Shown here piece by piece: positions 14,345-24,700 of a stretch of 64,000 nt of DNA (position 1 is its first letter; each line of letters starts with the position of its first letter). The stretch is from Erythrocercus mccallii (taxonomy: Eukaryota > Chordata > Aves > Passeriformes > Dicruridae): assembly GCA_013397435.1 (NCBI GenBank), contig VZRG01001539.1, forward strand, positions 1-64,000, written 5' to 3'. A model generated the notes under the pieces. The model saw only the letters and a list, made by a program, of their open reading frames with translations. It was not told the origin of the DNA and made no database searches. Position numbers and translations under genes: made by a program.

Positions 14345-14352
14345 TCCTTCAT
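14345..14352 (-). promoter_or_regulatory. miR-205 seed match (8mer) in ZEB1 3' UTR
   Basis: The minus strand reads ATGAAGGA, an 8mer for the miR-205 seed CCUUCAU plus the terminal A. miR-205 is known to co-repress ZEB1 with the miR-200 family in mammals. Confidence 0.65.
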
Positions 14353-14383
14353 ATTGTTACTACATACTCAAAACACAATTACA

Positions 14384-14390
14384 AACACTG
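14384..14390 (-). promoter_or_regulatory. miR-141/200a seed match (7mer-m8) in ZEB1 3' UTR
   Basis: The minus strand reads CAGTGTT followed by T. It is a 7mer-m8 match between the 8mer at 14422-14429 and the miR-205 site at 14345-14352. Confidence 0.65.
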
Positions 14391-14421
14391 TTTTTGACAA
14401 CTTTCCTGTCCTTACCAGTAT

Positions 14422-14429
14422 TAACACTG
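14422..14429 (-). promoter_or_regulatory. miR-141/200a seed match (8mer) in ZEB1 3' UTR
   Basis: The minus strand reads CAGTGTTA, an 8mer for the miR-141/200a seed. It is only about 30 bases from the next miR-141/200a match, a spacing that can allow cooperative repression. Confidence 0.75.
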
Positions 14430-14701
14430 TTAGTCCCTGCAATCAGAACTCAATGACAATCTTCTCAACTACATTTTTAACCACATGAGTAAGAAACTTC
14501 AGTTCTTCTATCATCTTCTTTCTTAAGGCTAACAATACACTTTAAATCATAATATGCTCTACTACAACATCTAATGTCATAAACTGCTACCTTCTAGGTT
14601 GAATTTACAAAGGTAGCCAAGCACTGTTTGCAACTGCATTACACGTCTCTGCAAAAGGGAATTTCGTAGTGCAGAAGTTCTCACATTGTAAAACATAAGA
14701 A

Positions 14702-14708
14702 AATACTG
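14702..14708 (-). promoter_or_regulatory. miR-200b/c/429 seed match (7mer-m8) in ZEB1 3' UTR
   Basis: The minus strand reads CAGTATT followed by T, a 7mer-m8 match without the terminal A. It lies about 95 bases past the first site. Confidence 0.7.
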
Positions 14709-14803
14709 AAGCGGATTTAGGAAATGTTTTACCATAAAAAAAAAATCATATAAATCTCTCCCAATTGTACAGTTTAAAAATTAATCAACTTAAGAATGAA
14801 AAT

Positions 14804-14811
14804 TAATACTG
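14804..14811 (-). promoter_or_regulatory. miR-200b/c/429 seed match (8mer) in ZEB1 3' UTR
   Basis: The minus strand reads CAGTATTA, the complement of miR-200b/c/429 bases 2-8 plus an A opposite base 1. It is the first site after the stop codon, about 340 bases downstream. ZEB1 is an established miR-200 target. Confidence 0.8.
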
Positions 14812-15151
14812 ATAAAACAAACAATGCCAGATGCTTGTCTAATAATCAGGTTTCCTACAACCTGTTAAATCTTTGCTTCCAGAGTCACTGTATTTTTCTA
14901 ATCTGCTTCATGTTATAAACTTGTTCCTAACTTTGAAAACTGTGTGAAAAATTACTAAGTTTGAGGTTCAGGCACACCTGGATTTCTTTTTTTTTTTCTT
15001 TTCATTTTTTTTATATATATATTTTTTTACACAGTAGTGAACAGAAATCACAGTATGCAGGCTACTGCGTTTCCATGAAAAGCATGTATAATATAGAAGG
15101 AACTTCATTATCAATTTTTTTTTCTTTTAGAAAAAATCTAGCATGTAAGCT

Positions 15152-15705
15152 TTATTCATTATTTTCTTCTGACACCTGCCCATTATTTTGTATAACTTCT
15201 GGTTCTGCATTGCTTGCTTGACTTACAGCTTCATCATTCTTGTTACCTTCAGTTTTCCCATCTTCCTCTTCTACTGCTGCTGCTTCTTCTGCATCCCCTA
15301 CTTCTTGTAGTTCCCTACATTCTTTTTCCTCCTGAAGTCCCTCTATGTCTTTTTCTTCTTCCTCCTCTTCCTCTTTTTCACTGTATTCCTCCTCTTCCCT
15401 GGTTAGGCTCTCTCTCTCATCCGAGTCGATCTGCGAGGGGGATGCCCTGACCACCACGTGCTCGCTGCTCAGGACCTCAGGGCCCATCTCCTCGGGCTCG
15501 GCGCTGTCACGCTCCTCTGTCTCCCTTTTGCAGTAGGAGTAGCGATGGTTCATGTGTTGAGAGTAAGACCCCGAGTGTGAAAACCTCTTTCCACACTTGT
15601 CACATTGGTAGGGCTTTTCCCCAGAATGCAGTCGCATGTGTTCAATCAAATGGTGTTTGTGTTTAAATGCTTTTGTACAGATTCCGCACTCGTGAGGTCT
15701 TTTAC
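15152..15705 (-). CDS. ZEB1: ZEB1 exon 9 (zinc fingers 6-7, acidic tail, stop)
   Basis: The terminal coding exon has 554 bases including the TAA at 15152-15154, about residues 929-1112. It starts GKRPHECGICTKAFKHKHH. Finger 6 lies at 935-955 and finger 7 at 963-984, with a trailing HRYSYC. A glutamate-rich tail follows, with EEEEYSEKEEEEEEEKD near the middle, ending QVSEENNE. The acceptor is ttattttacag. The tail is slightly shorter than the human one as I recall it, and its GAA/GAG-rich coding repeat is likely to vary in length between species. The ATG that opens the frame at about 15727 is intronic. Confidence 0.97.
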
Positions 15706-18700
15706 CTGTAAAATAAAGCACAAACAATTGGGCATCTTGTAGCTGAAGTTTTAAAAATGTACACTGCTGTTTTCATTGTAAAATGCTGTTGGTGAACATA
15801 TTAGCATCAATTAAATTTTATATAACAAGATGTTCTACTCCATGCATTATCAGCCTGAGTTTCTTTCCTAAGCCCAAAGGATGAAGGTGCAAGGGTACAC
15901 TGTCACAATCACTACAGTAATTTGCAAGGTTTTTTAGGTAAATTCATCATAGGAGGATAAAGAGATTCTCATATATAACTTTTAGCACAAAAAAAAAGCG
16001 CAAATACAAATTAGAATAGGAGACATTTTTCTTGAATAAACTATTTTCAATTGAAATTATTTTAATTTTTCTATACTGACAGCAATTTAAAATGAACTGA
16101 GCTTTTACGTTGGTTTTTGTGTACCTGCCATGATACAGGCAAAAAGGAAAATTGTTCTAAAATCTAGGTTGAATGCTTTATGTACAGAACTTGCTGACTA
16201 CACGTGTATTGACATGAAAAGATCTGTTTCACTCAGTGTGTGTCTGCTGTTTTCCAGCTCTTGTCTTTTTTTTAGAGTCTCTTATATAAATCTATCAGGA
16301 GCCTAGCAGTGTTATTTTAACCCTTGAAGTTGTTACACAAAACAACTTTGCAGTCTTAGCTCACACATAAAAGACAAAGACATCAGGTTTTTAGTCACAC
16401 TACACACATGACCAGCATATCCAAGTCATCTCATACTAAACAAGCAACGAGGAGGGTGCTGATCTCTCTTCCCAAGAAACAAGTGATAGGACAAGAGGAA
16501 ATGGCCTCAAGTTGTGCCAGGGGAGGTTTAGACTGGAAATTAGGATAAGTTTGTTCCCCAAAAGGGTTGTCAAGCACTGGCACAGGCTGCCCAGGGAAGT
16601 GGTTGAGTCACCATCCTCAAAGGTATTTAAAAGACAAGCAGATGTGGCACTTTTGGGACATGGTTTACCAGTGGACTTAGCAGTGCTGGGTCAATGGTTG
16701 GAGTCAATGATCTTAAAGGTCTTCTCCAACCTAAATGACTCAATTATTTTGAACATTACACTGAACTTAAAACTGGTCGGGGAAGAACAATTGTGTTAGA
16801 AAAAGGAGGAGTTGAAGAGACTCAGGACAGGATAGGTATGAAATTTGATACCTTTAATGAACTTGAACTTAAGAAACTTGATCAAGACAAAAAAGAACTT
16901 GTTATGCCTTTAATTTTATATGTGAGATAACATTAAAATGATAATATGCTGAAATATAATTAATATAATAATTCAGCTACTCTGTGAACCAAGAAAGTAG
17001 AGCAGTATGAAGGGAGTAGTCAAACTGAAGAGTTTATTTTATAGATGTGGGGAAAGAGAAGATAACAGAGCCAGCAAGAAAGGAATATATAATACAAAAC
17101 TCAATATATTGGCATCTAACTAATAAAACCAAGAATTTTTATTTTAAGACATCACAGAAGAAATAAAAGAGCAAGAGGTATTAAAAAAATCCTAAAGATA
17201 CCAGAACTGGAGCCAAAAGGAACAACTATGAGAAATTAAAAATAAAAATCAAAGCCAAAAGGGTGTTCTTTAGTGGTTAGATTCTATGCCTAATGAATAG
17301 ATGAAGCTGTTAACTTCAGGTCAGTATAAATGTGGCTCAGTTTGAAAATCCTTCATGCCAGATAAGCATGCTGCTTTTCATGTACAATATCAAATACATA
17401 TACAATCATTTTTTTTCCCCAATTTTTATTTTTGTTTTTAATTTTTTTAAAAATTTATAAACAGACAAGATAAATTAGAAGTAATATATCCTCAGTTATA
17501 GGCTGCAGCTCACAGATGATTATCCACAAGCCAGATGCAAAAACTCCCCTTTTTCTATTTAGAGTTTAGGTCTAACAAATTTAAAGAAAGACAGAAATGC
17601 TGTTCTGTCAAACAAATATACAAAATAGGGCTTTCTAAAGAAAGCTTAGCACAGGCAGTTAGGACTGCTACACTTCCCTACACTGTCCAAGAACTGGATT
17701 CCAGTTGAGATTATCAGTTACACGTTACCAAAGAAATAACGACCAGAAAAGTCTTATCCTAGTACATACCTGTGTGTTCATACTTATGTCTCAATAATGA
17801 GCTGCTCTTCTGGAATATTTTGTCACATAAATCACATGCATACATCCCATTTTCTGTCTTTCTCATTTTTTTCTTTGGGGGTGTTGAATCAGAATCATTT
17901 TGATCTTCTACATTGGATATTCCTTCTGAGCTAGTGTCTTGCCTTTCATCCTTCAGAAAAATTACAAAAAAACATTAAGTCCAATAAAAGAAGTCACCCA
18001 CATAAACTGAGGCTGCTACTCTCGTTCAATTCCATAAATAGCCAAACAAAATTGTTTAGACTTCCACAGTCAAAACAAAAATCCTTTACTGCATTGTTCT
18101 GCTTTGCAGTCCCTGCCACCATCAAGATGCAGAATCTCCACTGGGACTGGCTTTAATCACATCCAAATCTGACTGTTGGCTAGGTCTAAGCTACACTATT
18201 ATGCTGTATTTTAGGGCCCATAAAATAAATGCAATATTACAGACTTGTAAAGCACTTCAGTAAGTGGGAAGAGAAAATTTGCCACCTAACTGCACTTTTC
18301 AGCTAATGCTGTTCACTTACCTTTTGCTGCCTCATAGATTTGATGAAGTTAAAAGACTCTTTTTGCTGAAGTTTTCACAAAAAAGCTATTTAAGTTACCA
18401 TTTAGATTTGCATGTTTGACTACCCTCTTCCTCATGAAACTACCACAAATACAGCTTAACCCAAAATGAAGGGACTTCAAATAGTTTTATAATTATTGTG
18501 TATTTCTAAGCATTTTAAGTGCTAAAGCTTCCCTGCAAAAGCACAGTATTTTCTACTGACATCAGCAGCATCACTCCACACACATTTTATCATATATTAT
18601 CAAATCTGAATACAAAAGTGCACATTAGCTACATGTACATGTTAGCCTCAAACTTTTAATATAAGCAGCCTTGTAACTCTCCAAGGCTCCTCAGTCTCTG

Positions 18701-21700
18701 GAAATTCAGAAGCCTGAATAAAATGCTAGACAGCCAATTTATAAGATTTAAGTAGAAACACTCAGCCACATTTCTGTTTTGCCCTGTCCCTACCCTGATG
18801 TGCACAAGTGATTCTCAGGAGGACTGACCCTGATTAGATCACATCTGGATGTACCCAGGGAGGAACAAGCCAGGACACAGGAATGGCAGATGAAGATAAA
18901 TACCTCCCTGACTTTCATCTGAGAATATATCTGCATTTTGTTTAAAGTGCTATTATGGTGTAGGATGAATTCAGCTACTCTGCAAATCAAGGAAGTACAG
19001 CAGCACAAAAGGAGTAGCCAAAAGTTCCGAAGAGTTTATTTTCTGAATATGGGCAAAGAGGAGATACAGAGCCAGCAAAAGACAGAAGCCATGGTTTTAT
19101 TTTGTTTTTTGATCAGGAGCATTAGATAGCCTTTAAAATAGTGAGCACTAATGTGCTAGAAGATTAAATATGGAGACTGAGTTGTCCATGCACAAAAGTT
19201 TCTGTTAGTCTGGACTCAAGCTGCCTGAGCTAACTAGCTTTGCAGAGGGCACAACAGTAATATCTATTACCCATGTACAATCAAGTCGAAAAAGCATGAT
19301 AGCTTGTATTTATATTTTTATTTAGTTCATCTTCATAGTTTTCTGTTAGTTCAGCACAGATACAGATTGAATACATCATACATACATCATGAAGGATATG
19401 GGGACTGAAGTACCTGATTTCCATTGGCTTGGGTCTGTTTTGGTGGTGTCTCATGAACTGCAGGACTAACTGTAGTAGAGTATGTATAAGCCACCTGTGG
19501 AATCAAAATGGTTTGCTTATTGGCAGCGAGAGCTCTCAAGCAGGGAACACTGTTCTGGTCAGCAATGGCAACAATTGTAGGTAACTGGGCAGTGACTGTA
19601 GGTATAGCAATATTTATGGGATTGGCACTTGGTGGGATTACATTTACAATAGGATCAGAGTCTGTAACACTGTTGTCCTTTTGTGGTTCTTTTTTTGCAC
19701 AAGTTAAGTTCAAAGGTTCTTCTTGGACAGAATAAACACTGTTCTGGTAAACACTAGTTATAGTAGATCTTTCCAACAGTTCTCCATGTTGCTTTGGTAG
19801 CGAAAGGTCAAGAGGTTCTATCTGTGGCTCTTCTTGTACACCCTCTGCTGTGTACGTGTAACCCTGTGAATTTCTTGATGAAGAAAGGTTTAGTGGTGAT
19901 GCAGATGGTGTGCTACTGTGTGAACCATTCAGAGTTGAAGCCTCTGGTAAAGTCTGAGATTTCGTTGTACTGCCAGGATTTTGTGAGTTATTTGTGCTGT
20001 TCTGGGGTTCGCTCACATTTGTAGTTGCTGCTTGATCATCATTGTCTGCAGGACTGCTTAATTTAACTTGTTCAGGAGAAGATGGTCCAGAAGACTGCAC
20101 AGAAATTTGTCCAGCTTGCATTTTTTCAAACCACTTTTTTACCACATCCAGTGGTAGGTTTACAGAATCTGCTATTTTTGAAAGCTCTTCTGCGCTTGGT
20201 TGTGCATTTAATGCATAATATGCTTTTAGGAGCGATAGAAGGTTCTTTAAAGGTGGCTGACCAGGAGACAAGCTGTTCTCCCCAGTTTCTGATGGGACAG
20301 GGGACTCGGGTTTCTCAGCTTCTGTTCCGCTGGGCTGGGGAAGCTGAGGAGGGCTTTTTGTTTCATAGTGCTTTAATTCTTGAAGTGCATTAAGATCCCC
20401 TGGACAGTCATCACAAAGAAGACAAGTGCTATCGTTGGTCTCTCCTTCAAAGTTCTTATCTTTCTCAGACTTCACTGTGAGATCTTCTGGTAATTTCTCA
20501 TTTTTGCAACTATTTGCAGGAACAGAGTTTTCTTTTTTTAGATTTTGTGGAACAACCTGAAGCTGACTTGGCTGCTCCAAGCTGTAGTTGATGATAATTT
20601 TGGTTGTCCCATCTTGGTCAACCAAAGGAAGACTGATAGCTGAAATGAGGGAATGGCCAGCTTGTTGTATAGATGCATTGTTGATGGTTTCTTGTTCTTT
20701 GGATGCAAGATTAGCATGATTGTTTTCCAGTACTTGCCTTATTACATTACCATCCACTGCCACTTTTAATACATTTTGAATGTCACTTAAATTGATGCTT
20801 ATGGGAGACACCAGACCTACTGTTGGTAGAACAACAGCTTGCACCACACCCTGAGGAGAACTGGTTGCCTGCAATGGGCTACCACCACTAAAAACCCCAT
20901 TCTGCAAAGGGGTTGAACAATTAATTCCTGAAGCAACCACTATGGGCTTGAATTCATAATCCACAGGTTCAGTTTTAATTTGGTTAAGAGGAAGCTGCTC
21001 TTGCAAAGGTTTATTTTCTATCTTTTGCCGTATCTGTGGTCTTGCTGGGCTACCTGGTGATGCAGAAAGGGAAGGGGAGGAGCACTGAGACATCTTGAGC
21101 CCTGACCGGGCTCGACCATTCACGGGCATCAAACCAATACACTTCTTACTGCTTATGTGTGAACTGTATGAACCAGAATGGGAAAAACGTTTCTTGCAGT
21201 TTGGGCACTCATATGGCTTCTCTCCTAAAGATAAGAAAAAACAAAAAAAAGAAAAAAGGCATATGCAACAGTTAACCAGGTTACAGTGTAACTTCATCAA
21301 ACAATAATTACCAGATTAATTACATCATAATGACCTCTCAAAGAGTCCTAGGGAAAAAAAATCTTATCTAGTGAATTGAACAGTAAGAGTATAGCTCTGA
21401 GCCAAGGCTCCTTTAATAAGTTTGTGATCCACTAGTAGATATAGGATGGAGCCCACACAATCATGTGTTCCAGTATTTCTCTACTTGACAACTACAGATT
21501 TCATTGAACTCCATTAAAGTAGTACCACCACTAACTTCTAACTTCTTCTATAACATTTCTTATAGCTTTTCTAATTAATTGTGTCCTGAGTGTACTTTAA
21601 TATGACTAATCTCAAATTATGACAATTACAGCCACAGGAGGAATACACAGCTCTTATGTCCTGATTATTATCAATTAAAATTCTCTAGCAAGGCTTGTAA

Positions 21701-24700
21701 CACACTGAATGATCTGCAAACATTGAAGAAAAATTAGACAAATGAAAAGGACCAGAAAGATGCCCCCACTCCTTCTGCGACAAGTCAAGTTTTCCTTAAT
21801 TGCAAGATATTAAGTTACAACTGTAAATCCTCTTGAGTTTTCCTACATATTCCCCACACACAGCTCAAGGCTGCAGTCAGTGTTTGCAGTATTCCAGAAG
21901 GAAAAAAAATAAGGAAAACATTAGTATTTTAAACTCAGACTTACAAGACTGCTATTACATCAGTTATAAAGAGCAGAAATGACAACATTAATACTCAATT
22001 CAATGCTTGATTTATTTACCACTGTGAATTCGTAGGTGCTCCTTTAGGTGATGTTTATATTTAAAAGCTTTTCCACATTCATTGCACTTGAATTTTCGAT
22101 TACCGCTGGACTGCGTCACATGTCTCTGTAAGAAAGAAGTCTTAATTATTGTACAGGACTGCATCTTGCAGAAACACCTTGCATTTTCACATTGCAACAG
22201 AGAAAATGCAATACAACCCTGAAAAGAATCAATCATAATTGTAACAAAATGAAGGTGGTATAGAAAAAGAAACAAATTACAAACCAGGTAAAAACTGAGG
22301 TACACATTTCTTCTGAATAAATCTGGTACAGTAAAAAGAAAGAAACAAAACAAACTCAAAATATAGTTGCCCCTTCTCCTAAATGCAGGTGAAGTTTACA
22401 CTGACACGTTAGCAGGAAGTTCCAGGATGAATGCTAACTCTACTTGTGAAAACAAAACCATCAGAAAAAACCCCAAGCCCACTACCCACAGAATATTTCA
22501 TGCAGGACAGAGACACAGTAAAGTCTAGAGAAGCCTGTTTAAACTTTAATTGGTTGACTTGATTTTTCCATTTACATGCTTCCAAGGCTTACTGTTGGCC
22601 TTGGATTCCTCTATATAATGCCATAGGATTGCCCAAGAGACGGTAGCTCAGTGACAATAAAGGTACTCTAAGTGACAATTAATTTGCAAAATAAATGTGA
22701 GAAACTAAACCAAAACAAGTAAAAATATGGAGGAGTTTCCCAAGTACACAACATCAAACCTCTTCACTACTTGCACTGAAGCCCTGTGATTATTTTTGTT
22801 AGATTTTGACTTGTGAGAGCACTTACTGTTAAATTCTAAATTGTTTTTGTCTTTATTGCTGTATTAGTTTATAAAAGCACAAAAGCTAAGGCAGACATGG
22901 AAATAGATGTAGTATATACATGACACGTATGTGCAAGATCTATAATTTTCCCACAAACCGTATAAATAAATCTATGAATGTGTACTTTTAAGGAGAAAAA
23001 TTACATGCACTTTTAAAGTTTAAGCAGCTTAATTACCAACATAAAACGGAGAAATTAGGATTTCTTCTGTTCAAACAACTTGTTTATTGAAAAAAACCAG
23101 CAGCTCCTTTTTAGTAGAGCTCACTTGGCAAAAAGATACTCTACTACTGTTGGGATGCACTGCAGATTTTTGGTTATTGGGGAAATCATTTTTCATAAAC
23201 TCATGAACAGAGCTGTTCATGGACTCTGGGGACAAACAGGCTGCCCACCACCAACAGCAGGTGTGGATCAGCTGCCTCTGGTGTGAAATCATGGGGGGAA
23301 CTCCCACCCCTGGCTCTGGCCTGCTGTGCTTGGTAGCACTGGGAGCAGATGTTCATGGGGTGCTGGGGCTCTTCCTGAGCACAGACATGACAACTGGGCA
23401 CTGAGAACTGTGCTGTAGAAGCAGGGATGGATAAAACACAGGATGATGACCCTGCTGTGAGACATGCCTGCAGATCTGAAGAACCTGCAGCTGTGCAGGT
23501 TGCTGCATGAAAGTCTGAACTCTCTGCTATGAGATATGCTGTCCAAATTATCAGCCCTTCCCGTTCTACTCCCTGTCCTCCTTTAACAGAACAGAAATTG
23601 AAATAAGATCATCTAAATTACTTCCACACACTCTAATTCAACAGTTCCCTTGGGAGAAGCATTTGGTTAAGCCGTAGATTTTACCTCTCTGCAGATACTG
23701 CTCCCACCCTGCTCAGAGTGGGTGGGCTGCTTCCTGCCTCTCCTCAGGTTCTCCACTCTAAATTATCCTGATTAGCACCTGACCCTCATTCCCGGGTTTG
23801 TCACCTGTCTTTTGCTAGTTCACATGGCTTTTCAGCTCCGTTTAACTAAGTCTCTTGAAAATGATGTTCTAGAAGATTGTGGCTGACTCACTGCATTTCA
23901 CTTTAATGATCCAACTGCAGTGAGTCTAGAGGACCATGTCAGGATTTACTTAAGCCTACCCAGAATCAGTTACCACCTTTTGACTCGAATTATACAAGCT
24001 AACAGATCTCAGGATATATACAGTTACTGCAGGTCCTGAACTACATAATATCAGTGTATGTATTCAATCTGTCAGAAATGTTTCTGCTCCAGTCTTTAAA
24101 ATCTAATGTTCTATTTCTAAGGCATGGAAGTCCACACTCTACTTATCAAATTTTTAATGAGTTTTCCTGTTTTCCTGGTCATAGCTGTAAGGTGCTTTAA
24201 GCTTTCTGCTACATAGTGTTTCCAAATCTATTTTGCCTTAGCTTCTTGTATTTGTAACTCTCCGTTCAGCTTTCATGCTGTCTCTCATAATGCTGTTTTA
24301 TAAATCAGGGACTTCCTCAGAAATATTTTGAAGGATCTTCTTTAAATGTAACTGAGAAATCATAACACTTCTCCAAAGTACCACCGTAATAGTTTCACCT
24401 TCATTTTCTCAGATTCAAATTGTTTTCCCCATCTCAGCACTGTTAAAGCCACATTAGTTTGTGCCTGTGATATGTGATGTATTTCTAATACACTGTACAT
24501 AATTGCTGTTTTCTGCTCATTAAAGAACTAATTGCAACATTCAGAGAATATTCTTCTGCACTCCTTCAAGGACTGAAAGAAGAAACATCAGCATTAAGGT
24601 CTGTTAACTAGCCACTTATACGTCCCTGCACCAAATGTTTACTGTGCTTAGGACTGAAGCCCATCCCTCTCACACCAGAGAACAAAACTTATTAATGAGA

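Larger units (their letters stand above)
13215..15151 (-). other. ZEB1: ZEB1 3' UTR (distal end approximate)
   Basis: The sequence after the ZEB1 stop is AT-rich, has no long frame, and carries all of the miR-200 family and miR-205 seed matches listed separately. The distal end is inferred from an AATAAA on the minus strand at 13238-13243, the first canonical signal beyond the last seed match. Further AATAAA hexamers at 12255-12260 and 12145-12150 could give longer transcripts. No transcript data are available here, so the end point is a guess within about 1 kb. Confidence 0.7.
15706..17769 (-). other. ZEB1 intron 8
   Basis: The intron of 2064 bases contains a CR1 fragment (16448-16746) and copy A of an unknown repeat (16971-17079). 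The rest is AT-rich and featureless by eye. Confidence 0.93.

Noticed and set aside
15214..15536. Leucine- and serine-rich plus-strand frames opposite ZEB1 exon 9
   Set aside because: They are the complement of the glutamate-rich coding repeat and have no independent support.
21225..21300. In-frame ATG upstream of exon 7 giving a hydrophobic leader
   Set aside because: The acceptor tatctttag and the split glycine codon show that this is intron 6, not a signal peptide.
22126..22359. N-terminal extension of the exon 6 frame with a hydrophobic start
   Set aside because: It is intronic: the acceptor ttcttacag at 22126 precedes the conserved RHVTQS sequence.
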